This document shows positions 9,978-20,115 of a DNA stretch of 64,000 nt, piece by piece. Source of the stretch: Chloroflexota bacterium (GTDB lineage: Bacteria > Chloroflexota > Anaerolineae > Aggregatilineales > Phototrophicaceae); the NCBI GenBank assembly GCA_011525385.1, contig WTGF01000094.1, positions 1 through 64,000 on the forward strand, in the 5' to 3' direction. Numbering within the stretch: the first letter of the stretch is position 1; each line of letters starts with the position of its first letter. Position numbers and translations under genes: made by a program. The notes beneath the pieces were generated by a model. The model made no database searches, had not been told where the DNA came from, and was given only the letters and a program-made list of their open reading frames with translations.

Positions 9978-10459
9978 TGGATTTGCTGGGCTTGTCGCGG
10001 CAGGTCGGCGCGGCCTTAAACCAGGCGGGCCTCACCGTTTCTACAGCCGAATCTTGCACGGGCGGGTTAATCCTCAGCAGCTTGACGGATGTTGCCGGCA
10101 GTTCCGCCTACGTTGAAGGCGGCCTGGTCACCTACTCCAACGAAGCAAAGATAAAAATGCTGGGCGTGCGCGAAACGACGCTGGTCGAAGTCGGCGCGGT
10201 CAGCGCGGCGACGGCGGGAGAAATGGCCTGCGGCGTCCGCGAAGTGTTTGATACGGATTATGCCTTGAGCGTGACGGGTATAGCTGGTCCAGGAGGCGGG
10301 ACGGAGGAAAAGCCCCTTGGATTGACCTATATCGGGCTGGCCGGACGCGAAGGACTAATAACCGTCGAGCGGCACATTTGGGATGGCGATCGGATTGCCA
10401 ACAAGACGCTGAGCGTCGATGCAGCGCTGCGACTGCTTTTAAAGCGATTGACCGCCTAG
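9977..10459 (+). CDS. pncC: CinA C-terminal domain / nicotinamide-nucleotide amidohydrolase
   Basis: TVSTAESCTGGLILSSLTDVAGSSAYVEGGLVTYSNEAKIKMLGV, ALSVTGIAGPGGGTEEKPLGLTYIGLA. Confidence 0.9.
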   Translation: MDLLGLSRQVGAALNQAGLTVSTAESCTGGLILSSLTDVAGSSAYVEGGLVTYSNEAKIKMLGVRETTLVEVGAVSAATAGEMACGVREVFDTDYALSVTGIAGPGGGTEEKPLGLTYIGLAGREGLITVERHIWDGDRIANKTLSVDAALRLLLKRLTA

Positions 10460-11053
10460 CCCGGACCCGCTTCTTCAAAACTGATGCCGCGATAGACCTC
10501 GGCCAGCGGCAATTCACAGTTGAGCATATACAGGGGAATCACGTCTTCGGGATCAGTATAGACTTGCAGCAGCCATCCAATGTCGGCGCGGATATACAGT
10601 TCTGCGCAGACGCGATGCTGGTCGATAACGAGATATGCCTGCATGGATGGAACTTCGCGGTAAAAATCGCGATTTGCAACGCGGTCGCGCTCGACTGAGG
10701 ACGGCGAAGTAACCTCGACTACCAGAATTGGATTGAGAAGCGAAGTCTCGCCTTCGTCTTCAAATTGTTCTACCCCGCAGACGGCGCTCAAATCGGGGTA
10801 GACATAGCGGTCTTCAGCCACTTTGACCCGCATGTCGCTTGTATGGACTGCGCAGATCGAATTGTCAAGCTGGCGACCTATTGCAATCATCGCGTTCGCC
10901 GCAACGCGACTATGCTTGCTCGTGCCGCCGGACATGGCGTAGACTTCGCCGTCAATGTACTCGTGTTTGATCTCGTTTTCCGCCTCCCAAGCCAAATACT
11001 CTTGGACAGTCAAGCGTGGTTTTACATTGGTAACCATGGTGCTCCTCGTCATC
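10456..11053 (-). CDS. Uma2 family (DUF820) restriction-endonuclease-fold protein
   Basis: LTVQEYLAWEAENEIKHEYIDGEVYAMSGGTSKHSRVAAN, PDLSAV, PILVVEVTSPSSVERDRVANRDFYREVPSMQAYLVID. Confidence 0.88.
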
Positions 11054-11136
11054 AATGTTGTCTCTGACAGTATAGCGGGCGCTAACTGAAAAATCACTCA
11101 TTCGGGTGACGGCTGTACTGGAGACGGTTCCGATGT

Positions 11137-11610
11137 CTACCACAGGCCTAGCGTACCGCGCAGAATGCCGAACTCGCCGATGTGATAGGAATTGTGGGCG
11201 GCGACCACCAGGATCTCGCGCAGGATGGAATGACCCGGCTGTCTATGCGGGATCTGGGCGCAGAGATCGCGCGCCGGGTCGTTTACGATGTTGATAAGGG
11301 ATTGCAGGTCAGCGCGAAACGCGGAGATCGTTTCATTCCAGGTTGTGGCGTCCGCTTCCATATTAAGGTCGGGCCAATAGTCGTCGGGGAAGGAGAGGTA
11401 TTGGTAGTCGGGATTTTCGATGTAGTCGAGGATATCCCATTGGCAGATTCGTATGTGCTCGAGCAAGTGCCAAAACGAATAGGGTATGTTTACCGGGCGG
11501 GTATTGAAGTGCGCTTTGGGAAAGTCACCCACGACTTGGTCGAAGCGCTGATGCGCCTGCCTTTTGACCAAGGCATTGACGAGTTGCTCGCGCAGATGAT
11601 GATCGTTCAT
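11137..11610 (-). CDS. DinB-like family protein
   Basis: SFWHLLEHIRICQWDILDYI and HNSYHIGEFGILR. Confidence 0.75.
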   Translation of the reverse strand: MNDHHLREQLVNALVKRQAHQRFDQVVGDFPKAHFNTRPVNIPYSFWHLLEHIRICQWDILDYIENPDYQYLSFPDDYWPDLNMEADATTWNETISAFRADLQSLINIVNDPARDLCAQIPHRQPGHSILREILVVAAHNSYHIGEFGILRGTLGLW

Positions 11611-11891
11611 GGCGGTACTTCCTTCATTAGAGCAGGACAGTTCAAAGAGTATAACCGCAAATTGCCGCGAGCTTCTTTGCGCGTCCGTGAGTCAAGCGTG
11701 CGTGTCTGGCGTCAGGTAAAACTGCGGCTGCTGGGAGAAGAAACCCGTTTTTCTGAGGAAACCGCGCCGATCAGCGCTATATGAGGATGTAGCCTCAGCG
11801 CAGGTTAATCGTCGGCTGAGCTAGAGAAGTTTCTTGGCAATTCCACTATAAGTTGCGATACAATACTTGTAAGTCGCAGGCGAGGATTCTT

Positions 11892-12365
11892 GTGTACGAT
11901 AGTTATCCACAGCACGATGTACCGCAGAACAATGTGATTCAGCGTTTTTTCACTCAACGTTGGAGCGCGATTGTCATTGAGATCCTCATGACGATTGTGA
12001 TCACCGTGGCGGCGGGTCGCGCCTTTGATATCTTCGGTCCCTTTGACAGGCCGGAAGATTCTGCGACCTCTTTCCAAGTAGAGGAAGCACTTCCGCCTGA
12101 ACTCATGCGTCCAGGTGACGGGATTGCGCTTGGGGCAGTGGAGCGAAAAGCCCGGGAGTATATTGAGAACGGGCAGCACGTCGAGGCCGTTGCAATGGTT
12201 GACCTGCTGTCGCTTGCCAAGCCGGAAGGCGCCGATCCCATGCGATATTTGGAGATTGCGCAGTTTTACGATACACTTGGCGAAAGTAGAAAAGCGTCGT
12301 TAAACTATCAGCGATATTTTGAGATTGTTGGCAAAAACGCGGAACTTGTGGCACAATCAGGATGA
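11892..12365 (+). CDS. Single-TM TPR-like protein; N-terminus paralogous to 12503-14233
   Basis: YPQHDVPQNNVIQRFFTQRWSAIVIEIL followed by TM and TPR-like region; GTG start assumed. Confidence 0.55.
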   Translation: MYDSYPQHDVPQNNVIQRFFTQRWSAIVIEILMTIVITVAAGRAFDIFGPFDRPEDSATSFQVEEALPPELMRPGDGIALGAVERKAREYIENGQHVEAVAMVDLLSLAKPEGADPMRYLEIAQFYDTLGESRKASLNYQRYFEIVGKNAELVAQSG

Positions 12366-12415
12366 GGTGCCATTAGGAGGCGCAGATTAGTACGGCTTTG
12401 AACTGACGAAGTAGC

Positions 12416-12446
12416 TTGACCACTACATAGTCAGATGTGTTATACT
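12416..12446 (+). promoter_or_regulatory. Candidate sigma70-type promoter for 12503-14233
   Basis: TTGACC ... TATACT, 19-bp spacing (TTATAC with 18). Confidence 0.4.
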
Positions 12447-12502
12447 AAGGTTCAAGCGATTGAACCGCCTTTGTCGGAAGCTGAAAGTGCGAGGTACTTA
12501 TT

Positions 12503-14233
12503 ATGACGAAACAGTATCCGGAATACGACATTCCCAAACGTTCCATAAAAGACCGCATCTTCAGCCAGCGCCCGAGCGCTCTAATCATAGAGGGTTTGTT
12601 GGTGCTGGTGGCCGTTGTTGTAACCATCGGGTTCTTGATGCCCGTAGCCCCGGTCGATGACAACCGTGATGAATTGATTGCGGAGCTTCAAGCGATTGTT
12701 GCCGCTCAAGAAGCTGCGTTGTCGAGTGCCGCCGAAGCAGTGCAAGCTGCGGAAGCCGCTGCCCAGCCGTCTGGCATGTTGAGCGCGTCCGCGTTGAAGA
12801 ATCTGGCTTGGTCGAATTTGTCGAACGAAGAATATCGCGCGGCTATCGCCTTGTACAGTATTCTGATCGCCAAGGGCGAGTACGACTCCAACACCTTTGC
12901 GGCGCGCGGTTATGCCTACAGCATGGTCGATGAACATGCCTTGGCAGCGCAGGACTACAGCGTTGTGCTGGAGATGGAACCAGGCAACCTGATGGCTCTG
13001 AACAATCGCTGCTGGGCATTCAGTGAAATTGATCATTACGAACAGGCGCTTGCGGACTGCAACCAGTTGATGTCGCAAGTACCGGAGGCGGACTATCCCT
13101 TCCTCAATCGTGGCATTGTCTACGAAAAGATGGGAGATATGGACAATGCGCTGCCGGACTATGTAGAGTGGATCAAGCGCATCAAGCAGCAGGTCGTCCG
13201 TAATGACAACCTGGTCTGGCAAGATAGTCTGGAAGTGCCGATGTCGGAGGGCGCCGTCTACTTCTTCCCCTTCACCGCGAGCGCGGGCCAGGATGTAGTC
13301 GTGACCGCCGTCAGCAGTCAACGCGACCTGGACGCCGATCCCTTGGTATTGATCCTGGATCCGCAAGGCCAGGCCTTTACCGCGAATGACGACACTGGCG
13401 AGTGGTGGGACAGTTACGTGAACTTCACCGCGCCGGCAAGCGGCGAATACGCAGTTGTCTTGACCCATGCCGGCGGCAGCACCGAGGGTATGATCGAGGT
13501 ATCGCTGGACGTATCCGGCGAGATCACCTTGGGCAACGAAATCGCTGCCTACAAGAGTTTGGCCTACCGCGCGTTGATGTCCGACGACTATGTGGCAGCT
13601 CTGTCCAACTTCCGCAGCGCCTTGAACCTCAATAGCCAGGATGCGGAAGCCATGAACTGGATGGGCGTAACTTACCGCTACATGGCCGAGTACGAGACGT
13701 CGCTGAATTACATCAGCATGGCCATGCGCCTAGATGACGACTACGCACTGCCGTATCTGTCGCGTGGTATCACCTACGAAATGATGGGCGAATCTTCGGC
13801 TAGCGCCGCGGACTATTACCACTATGCGATGCTCAACCGCAGCCGCAGCTTCTATCACAGCGAGTTGCAGGGCGACAATCAGTTCCAGTTGCCCATGCGT
13901 GAAGGTTGGGTTTACAGCATCCCGTTCACCGCGGAAAAGGGACAGACCGTCGACATAGATGTCGACACGGTTGAGCCGGGCTTTGTCGATCCTTTGATCG
14001 TGCTAGTCGGACCGGGCAACCGCGCCCTGATCGGCGATGACGATATTTCTCGCAACGAATATGACGCGAGCATTGACGGTTTCAGGCTGCCGGCGGATGG
14101 TCAATATGTTTTGATCGTCAGCCACGCCGAAGGCGGAGCCAACGGCAACATCAACATTGACATCGAATTGAACGATCCGGTACCGATGAGCGCTTACGAA
14201 TTTGGTTCCGGATGCTCAGGCGGCGGCTACTAA
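12503..14233 (+). CDS. Membrane-anchored TPR protein with two pre-peptidase C-terminal (PPC)-like domains
   Basis: TM near N-terminus, TPR-like repeats, two GxVYxxPFTAxxGQxVxxxV...DPLxxxxxPxxxxxxxDDD...YxxxVxHAxGxxxGxIxxxx domains. Confidence 0.75.
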   Translation: MTKQYPEYDIPKRSIKDRIFSQRPSALIIEGLLVLVAVVVTIGFLMPVAPVDDNRDELIAELQAIVAAQEAALSSAAEAVQAAEAAAQPSGMLSASALKNLAWSNLSNEEYRAAIALYSILIAKGEYDSNTFAARGYAYSMVDEHALAAQDYSVVLEMEPGNLMALNNRCWAFSEIDHYEQALADCNQLMSQVPEADYPFLNRGIVYEKMGDMDNALPDYVEWIKRIKQQVVRNDNLVWQDSLEVPMSEGAVYFFPFTASAGQDVVVTAVSSQRDLDADPLVLILDPQGQAFTANDDTGEWWDSYVNFTAPASGEYAVVLTHAGGSTEGMIEVSLDVSGEITLGNEIAAYKSLAYRALMSDDYVAALSNFRSALNLNSQDAEAMNWMGVTYRYMAEYETSLNYISMAMRLDDDYALPYLSRGITYEMMGESSASAADYYHYAMLNRSRSFYHSELQGDNQFQLPMREGWVYSIPFTAEKGQTVDIDVDTVEPGFVDPLIVLVGPGNRALIGDDDISRNEYDASIDGFRLPADGQYVLIVSHAEGGANGNINIDIELNDPVPMSAYEFGSGCSGGGY

Positions 14234-14256
14234 CCCCGAAGAAACATTAGCATCCG

Positions 14257-14290
14257 AAAAGGGCAGGTCAGGCGACCTGCCCTTTTTTAT
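14257..14290. terminator. Rho-independent terminator between convergent genes
   Basis: GGGCAGGTC AGGC GACCTGCCC TTTTTT. Confidence 0.9.
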
Positions 14291-15225
14291 CCTCCAGTCG
14301 CGGAAACGACGTTGCGGAAGATGTGCTGCAGTCTTGCGATGTGCTGCGGTGGTAGGGGCGGTCGCGCGAATGAGGCGATGTTAGCCGCGAGGTGACTTGG
14401 ATTGCTGGTGCCGGACAGGACAACATGTACGCCGGGCTCATCACGACAGAAGCGATAGGCGGCATCGGTTGTATCGGGAGCTGCGCCGTCGGTCCGTAAA
14501 AACCCCAAGGGAGCATCCAGGTCGATTTCGCGCGCGTCGAGTTCGCCACTTTCAATTAGCGATTCAAGTGTGCGGCGCAGTTGCTCCGGACGGCTAAGCG
14601 CCAGCCGAACAGCGAACATGATGAGCACGCCGATTTGTTTTTCGATCGCTTGTTTCAGCACAGTTTCCCGCGCGGTTTGATTGAGCAGATTGAAGCCGAC
14701 CATAAGCACGTCCCAGATGTCGTCTTGCAGCGCGCGCTGCAGCATGTTGTGTCCGAGATCGCGGCCCCAGGACTCGGTCACCCCTAGAAAGCGAATCATT
14801 CCCCGCCCTTGCAGGTCTTGCATAAGCGGAGCGATTTCGTTGGCGTAATAGTCATAGTGCTCGGGTCGCAAGCCGTGCAAGTGATAGATATCGACATAAT
14901 CAGTCCGCAATCTGCGCAGGCTATTTTCAAGTCCGGCGCGGACTTCGGCTCTGGTGATGGTGGTCCCGCCAAGGCGCTTCTTGGTGGAAATGATGATCGA
15001 AGCGCGATCGCGCTGGGCGACCGCCTTGCCGATGATGTCTTCGGTACGGTACGCTTCCGCCGTGTCGATGAAGTTGATACCGGCATCCAGGGCTTGCAGT
15101 ACGAGGGAGACTGATTCGGCTTCACTTTTGACCTCGTCCCTTTGACCGAGGCGACTGGGTCCGCCGGCGCCGAGCCCCATGACGGATACTTTCAATCCGG
15201 TGCGTCCCAAGATGCGAGTTTCCAT
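14287..15225 (-). CDS. Aldo/keto reductase
   Basis: METRILGRTGLKVSVMGLG, INFIDTAEAYRTEDIIGKAV, LRRLRTDYVDIYHLHG. Confidence 0.93.
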   Translation of the reverse strand: METRILGRTGLKVSVMGLGAGGPSRLGQRDEVKSEAESVSLVLQALDAGINFIDTAEAYRTEDIIGKAVAQRDRASIIISTKKRLGGTTITRAEVRAGLENSLRRLRTDYVDIYHLHGLRPEHYDYYANEIAPLMQDLQGRGMIRFLGVTESWGRDLGHNMLQRALQDDIWDVLMVGFNLLNQTARETVLKQAIEKQIGVLIMFAVRLALSRPEQLRRTLESLIESGELDAREIDLDAPLGFLRTDGAAPDTTDAAYRFCRDEPGVHVVLSGTSNPSHLAANIASFARPPLPPQHIARLQHIFRNVVSATGG

Positions 15226-15355
15226 GAGTATCCCTCGTATCGTGATTGCTACAAAAGTTGAATAAAGGTATTGTGCCGCAAAAGACAAGTTTTTTCGATG
15301 TTGCGAAAGATCCGGAGTGGGTATCGGGGCAACCTGGATTCAGTTCAGTGATTCT

Positions 15356-15405
15356 CGGGCGACCTGATAGGTCGCGTAGACACTGACCGCCGGTCGCCCC
15401 TACAT
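15356..15405. repeat. Dispersed composite palindromic repeat
   Basis: CGGGCGACCTGATAGGTCGCGTAGACACTGACCGCCGGTCGCCCCTAC; same GCGTAGANACTGA linker as 5476-5551. Confidence 0.6.
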
Positions 15406-15696
15406 TTTCACCATAAGTGAACCTGATAGGGGGCAGCTATTAGCTGACCCGTCACTATCTGCGAATTGATGAGGGCTGGCAGGTATTTCATATCCTCGAA
15501 ATTCACATTTCCTTATCACGGCCGCTCGGCGCGAAACCGGCGAATTTAGACTACCATGCTCACACAGAAGAACTAGCCTTCTCGTCGCATGAGCGACGCG
15601 GTTTGTTAAAAAAGTGATTTGCTCGATTTTCGTCAGTTGCCAATAGCGGGACAAAGTGCGCTATAATGCGAATCTCAGCGGAGATCTGAGGTTGCG

Positions 15697-16569
15697 ATGA
15701 ATATCAGTACCTTCTCCATAGTCGCATATGCGGAAGACGAAGAAGCCTGGGGCGTTGCGGTGGCTAGCAAGTTCCCGGCTGTGGGAGCGGTGGTCCCTTG
15801 GGCGCGGGCAGGGGCCGGAGCGGTGGCGACTCAGTCCTACGCCAAAATCGGCTATGGTCCTGATGGCTTGGATTTGCTGGAAAAAGGGGCTTCTGCGTCG
15901 GAGGCATTGGAGTCGCTTCTGGCGAGTGATGAGCAAGGGAAGGTTCGACAGGTAGCAATGGTTGACGCACAGGGGCAGGTCGCGGCGCATACCGGCAGCG
16001 ACTGTCACGACTGGGCCGGGCACAAGACCGGCAATGGCTTTAGTGTACAGGGCAATCTGCTGGCGGGCGAAGCTGTTATCGAAGCGATGGCAAGTGGCTT
16101 TCTCACGTCGGAAGGTGAATTGGCGGATCGCCTGGTGAGAGCGCTGCGCGCTGGCGAAGTCGCCGGTGGCGACCGCCGAGGCAAACAGTCGGCGGCAATG
16201 CACGTGGTACGCGCGAATGGCGGCTATGGTGCCGATAACGATCGCTATTTGGACTTGCGCGTTGATGACGCGCCGGAACCGGTTTTGGCGCTGATGGATC
16301 TCGTGCAATTGCATCATCTCTATTATCAATCGGCGAAGGCGGAGGATCTCTTGCCGATTGATGACGCGATCGCCCGCGAATTACAAACGATTATGATCGC
16401 GGAGGGATATATGACGGGCGAGATCAATGGCCTGTGGGATGAGGTTTGTCAGCAGGTCTTCTGGATGCTGATCGGTAACGAGAACCTGGAGATGCGTTGG
16501 ACGCTGGAGGAGAATCGACGCTCCATTGATCGCGTCGTGCTGGAATACCTGCGAAAGCGCTACGGCTGA
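15697..16569 (+). CDS. DUF1028 family (Ntn-hydrolase-like) protein with C-terminal peptidoglycan-binding-like region
   Basis: NISTFSIVAYAEDEEAWGVAVASKFPAVGAVVPWARAGAGAVATQSYA; TATAAT at 15662. Confidence 0.85.
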   Translation: MNISTFSIVAYAEDEEAWGVAVASKFPAVGAVVPWARAGAGAVATQSYAKIGYGPDGLDLLEKGASASEALESLLASDEQGKVRQVAMVDAQGQVAAHTGSDCHDWAGHKTGNGFSVQGNLLAGEAVIEAMASGFLTSEGELADRLVRALRAGEVAGGDRRGKQSAAMHVVRANGGYGADNDRYLDLRVDDAPEPVLALMDLVQLHHLYYQSAKAEDLLPIDDAIARELQTIMIAEGYMTGEINGLWDEVCQQVFWMLIGNENLEMRWTLEENRRSIDRVVLEYLRKRYG

Positions 16570-16604
16570 GCGCTATCCCGCGGAAATGATTGACCATCGG
16601 AGCT

Positions 16605-18044
16605 ATGAATAGCGTTTTTGCTCGACTATTGATTGTTCTCCTGGCGAGCGTACTGCAATTTCATCAACTGGGACGCGATATCCGCTTCCATCCCGATGAA
16701 GCCAGCTTCATGACCTACGCGCGCGGCGCCGCGGTCAACGGCGACTGGCTGCTGCCGGGCGCGCTGGACAAACCGCCGCTTGCCATTTATCTGGGCGCGG
16801 TCAGCATGGTCGCGACAGGCGTGGTTGCCGATGACAAGGGTGTATTGCACCTGGACCCGCTGGTGGGCGAGTTTGCCGCGCGCCTGCCCAATGTCATGAT
16901 GGCGATCTTGCTCGCAGGACTGATGATGCGGCTGTCGTGGGCCGCGTTTAACGATGAAGCTGCCGCGCTGGTAGCGGGGCTGTTAACAGCGTTGTCACCC
17001 TATGTCCTGGCGTTTGGCGCCACCGCTTTCACGGATGTGGGCTTGCTGTTTTTCTCGGTGCTGGCTTTGTACTGCTTGGAATGTCAAGGCTATAGAAAGG
17101 CTGGATTGGCGCTGGGTCTGGCGTTCTGGTGCAAACAGCAGGCGCTGTTGCTTCTGCCTTTGGTCGTATTGCTGCTCTGGGCCAAGGGTGCGAGACGCGC
17201 TTCGATTATTCGCCTGGCGCAACCACTGGCGCTGCTAGCGCTGCTGCTCTTTGTATGGGATGCGGCGCGCCCGGAAACCAGCCTGTTCCTGCTGGGATCA
17301 GTCAATAATATGCCGATGCAATGGATTGTCGATCCCGCGGAGTGGCCGGGACGACTGATGGAATGGGTGCGCTTGGGCGTCTGGCTGCTCGGTCCGCCGG
17401 TCGTGACAGCGTCGTTGCTGGGGCTGGCGGCATTGAGTCCTTTCGTCGTCAGGGCTGCGCGCCCGAAGGGGAGCCACGCGTCAATCTATGTGATTTATTC
17501 CGTCGCCTACATTGCACTACACAGCGCGCTCGAGTTCAATCAGTATGATCGCTACTTGTTGCCCCTCTTGCCGCCCTTGATCCTGGTCGCGAGCAGTCAT
17601 TTGCCAGCGCTGCTGCTGCGCGGCCGCTTGTGGAAAGGACTGTCGCTTTCTTTGGCAATTGTACTCGTATTAGCCGCCTTTTGGTCCTTAGGCAATGGAC
17701 TGCCGATAGGAGGAGATCGCGGTCGGCATGATGGCATTGACGACCTGGCGCGCTATCTCAACAGCAAACCGGTGGCAACGGTGATTTATGATCCCTGGCT
17801 GGGATGGGAATTGGGATATTACTTGGGGCAGTGGAACAACAAACGCCGGGTACATTTTCCGACCGCGGAAGCGCTGGCCGAAGGCGCTTTGGCGCTGAAT
17901 GAGTTCGGCGATCGTTATCTGGTTGCGCTCGTCGATCGCGGGCATGAGGATTGGATTGCGGCTTTGGAAGCCGCTGGCTTCATATTGACCGTTGATTATG
18001 AGCAAAATCGCTACATAGTATATCGTATCTCGCGCGCTGGATAG
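16605..18044 (+). CDS. Glycosyltransferase family 39 / ArnT-like membrane protein
   Basis: Multi-TM; RFHPDEASFMTYARG, DKPPLAIYLGA motifs. Confidence 0.8.
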   Translation: MNSVFARLLIVLLASVLQFHQLGRDIRFHPDEASFMTYARGAAVNGDWLLPGALDKPPLAIYLGAVSMVATGVVADDKGVLHLDPLVGEFAARLPNVMMAILLAGLMMRLSWAAFNDEAAALVAGLLTALSPYVLAFGATAFTDVGLLFFSVLALYCLECQGYRKAGLALGLAFWCKQQALLLLPLVVLLLWAKGARRASIIRLAQPLALLALLLFVWDAARPETSLFLLGSVNNMPMQWIVDPAEWPGRLMEWVRLGVWLLGPPVVTASLLGLAALSPFVVRAARPKGSHASIYVIYSVAYIALHSALEFNQYDRYLLPLLPPLILVASSHLPALLLRGRLWKGLSLSLAIVLVLAAFWSLGNGLPIGGDRGRHDGIDDLARYLNSKPVATVIYDPWLGWELGYYLGQWNNKRRVHFPTAEALAEGALALNEFGDRYLVALVDRGHEDWIAALEAAGFILTVDYEQNRYIVYRISRAG

Positions 18045-18114
18045 TTGGTAATCGGTTGAGCCCCTCATTAATTGGGGGCAGCAAGCGCCATTTTCCGTTT
18101 TATACTGAATACAG

Positions 18115-18288
18115 ATGTATGTTGCGGAGCCAGTGGTGGGTTGTTTGGCGCTCTTGATTCTGGCGTTTCTTTTCCGCGGGCTGATCTTTGCGGTGCTATC
18201 CGCGTTGCTTTCGCTGACCCTTAAACTAGGTGTATTCGGTTTTATTTTCTTCGCGATAATCTTGATTAGCGCCGCCATGGCGGACTAA
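18115..18288 (+). CDS. Small hydrophobic membrane protein (57 aa), absent from the supplied ORF track
   Basis: ATG-TAA ORF: MYVAEPVVGCLALLILAFLFRGLIFAVLSALLSLTLKLGVFGFIFFAIILISAAMAD, 10 bp upstream of nfeD-like gene. Confidence 0.55.
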   Translation: MYVAEPVVGCLALLILAFLFRGLIFAVLSALLSLTLKLGVFGFIFFAIILISAAMAD

Positions 18289-18298
18289 AGGACGCATT

Positions 18299-18910
18299 AT
18301 GGAAATGCTTCAAGATCCCAACCTGATTTATTTGTTGTTGATGGCCGGGCTATGGGTTAGCGCTACCGGCACCTATATTCCCGGCACGGGACTTGCAGAA
18401 TTTGTGGGCGCCGCTTTGATCCTGGGCACGCTGTATTTGTTGAGCGCCCTTGCCGTGAATTGGATTGCCGTCATCGCGATTATTGTTGGCGCGGCGCTAT
18501 TTTTCTTGCTGCCGCTGTTAAAGTCGGAGTGGGAGTCTTTTGCCATCGGCGGGCTGGCAGTCCAGGTTGTCGCGAGCTTTTTTCTTTTTGCCGACGTGTC
18601 GGTTTCGCCAGTGCTCATCGTCTTGGGCGTGGTCTTGGCTTGGCTGTATCACCGGGGTATATTGCGGGCGATACTGCGGCAGCAGCGCGAGCTCTCGTCG
18701 ACGCAGAAGGATGAATTCCTTGTTGGCGCTCGGGGGCGCGTGATGGGTACGATGGAGGATCGGCTTACGGTGCATGTCAACGGCGAATTGTGGACGGCGC
18801 GCAGCCGGTCGCGGTTGGAGAGCGGAACGGAGGTAGTGGTGACACAACGAGATGGGCTGGAACTGCAAGTAGAAAAAGCCAAACGGAGCGCTTCTGATGA
18901 AGGCGCGTGA
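18299..18910 (+). CDS. NfeD family membrane protein
   Basis: Four TM segments then OB-fold region GARGRVMGTMEDRLTVHVNGELWTARSRSRLESGTEVVVTQRDGLELQVE; paired with stomatin. Confidence 0.88.
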   Translation: MEMLQDPNLIYLLLMAGLWVSATGTYIPGTGLAEFVGAALILGTLYLLSALAVNWIAVIAIIVGAALFFLLPLLKSEWESFAIGGLAVQVVASFFLFADVSVSPVLIVLGVVLAWLYHRGILRAILRQQRELSSTQKDEFLVGARGRVMGTMEDRLTVHVNGELWTARSRSRLESGTEVVVTQRDGLELQVEKAKRSASDEGA

Positions 18911-18955
18911 ATCAATGTTAGCAAGTTTAGACAAGAAGATAGTCTAAGGAGATAA

Positions 18956-19954
18956 GTGATGAATATCGACGGTTTAACACAAGCGTTGCAGTCGGGCGGG
19001 CAAGCGGTCATTCTGGTTGTCCTGCTGCTGGTCATATTTGGGATATTGCGCAGCGCCATCCGCGCGGTCAAGGAATACGAACGGCTGGTGATCTTTTTTA
19101 TTGGTCGCTTCCGCACGGTCCGCGGTCCCGGCTTGACCTTTGTCATACCTTTCGTCGAGCAGGCGCTGAAAGTGGATATGCGCGAGCGGTTTTTCGATAT
19201 CGAGAAACAGACCGCCATTACCAAGGACAATGCGTCGATCGGCATCGACTTCCTGGTTTACTTCCGGATTACTGATCCGGAGTTGTCGACCACCAAGGTC
19301 AAGGATGTCGTTGAGGCGACGACCAATATCGCCATTACCACCTTGCGCGCGGTCATCGGCGACATCGTTCTCGACGATGTCTTGTCGCGCCGCGAACAGA
19401 TCAACGATGTGCTGCGCGTCAAACTGGACGAGACCACTGAGCGCTGGGGCATCAAGATCACCACGGTGGAAATCCGCGAGATTGACCCGCCCAGGGCGAT
19501 TCAGGAATCGATGAACCGCCAGATGAGCGCCGAGCGCGACCGCCGCGCCGAGGTAATCCTGGCGGAGGGCGAGCGGCAGGCGGCCATTGAGCGCGCCGAG
19601 GGCAGCAAGCAGTCGGCGATTTTGGAAGCGGAGGGCCAGCAGAAGTCGCAGATTCTGCGCGCGGAGGGCGAGCGGCAGGCGCAGCTTTTGCGGGCGGAGG
19701 GTTATGCCGCGGCCTTGCATGCCATTTACGAGCAGGCGCGCGATATCGATAACAAGACGATGGCGCTGCAATATATGGAGATGTTGCAAAATGTCGGCAG
19801 CAGCCCGTCTACCAAGTTCGTGCTGCCGATGGAACTAACCGGCATGGTCCAGAATATGATGGCGACGATGAGCGGGATGGCGATCGCCGCCGACGGCGCG
19901 AACGGGTCCGACGGGGCATTGACGGAAAGCAAGGTGGAAACTGTAGAAGCCTGA
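18956..19954 (+). CDS. SPFH/Band 7 (stomatin/QmcA-like) protein
   Basis: AVKEYERLVIFFIGRFRTVRGPGLTFVIPFV, RAVIGDIVLDDVLSRREQIN, EAEGQQKSQILRAEGERQAQLLRAEG. Confidence 0.95.
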   Translation: MMNIDGLTQALQSGGQAVILVVLLLVIFGILRSAIRAVKEYERLVIFFIGRFRTVRGPGLTFVIPFVEQALKVDMRERFFDIEKQTAITKDNASIGIDFLVYFRITDPELSTTKVKDVVEATTNIAITTLRAVIGDIVLDDVLSRREQINDVLRVKLDETTERWGIKITTVEIREIDPPRAIQESMNRQMSAERDRRAEVILAEGERQAAIERAEGSKQSAILEAEGQQKSQILRAEGERQAQLLRAEGYAAALHAIYEQARDIDNKTMALQYMEMLQNVGSSPSTKFVLPMELTGMVQNMMATMSGMAIAADGANGSDGALTESKVETVEA

Positions 19955-20115
19955 TGCGCGACATGGCTAAAGAGGGGCGATTCCAGTGAATCGCTCCTTA
20001 TTGGGCTCGCCATGTCGCAAGCCGCCGCGCATTCCCCCAGCCGGAATACAGTGAAGCGATGGTCCCGCTTCTTGTCAGAGCTTTTGCTCCTTGTCTCATG
20101 TATATGTTTTGTAAA

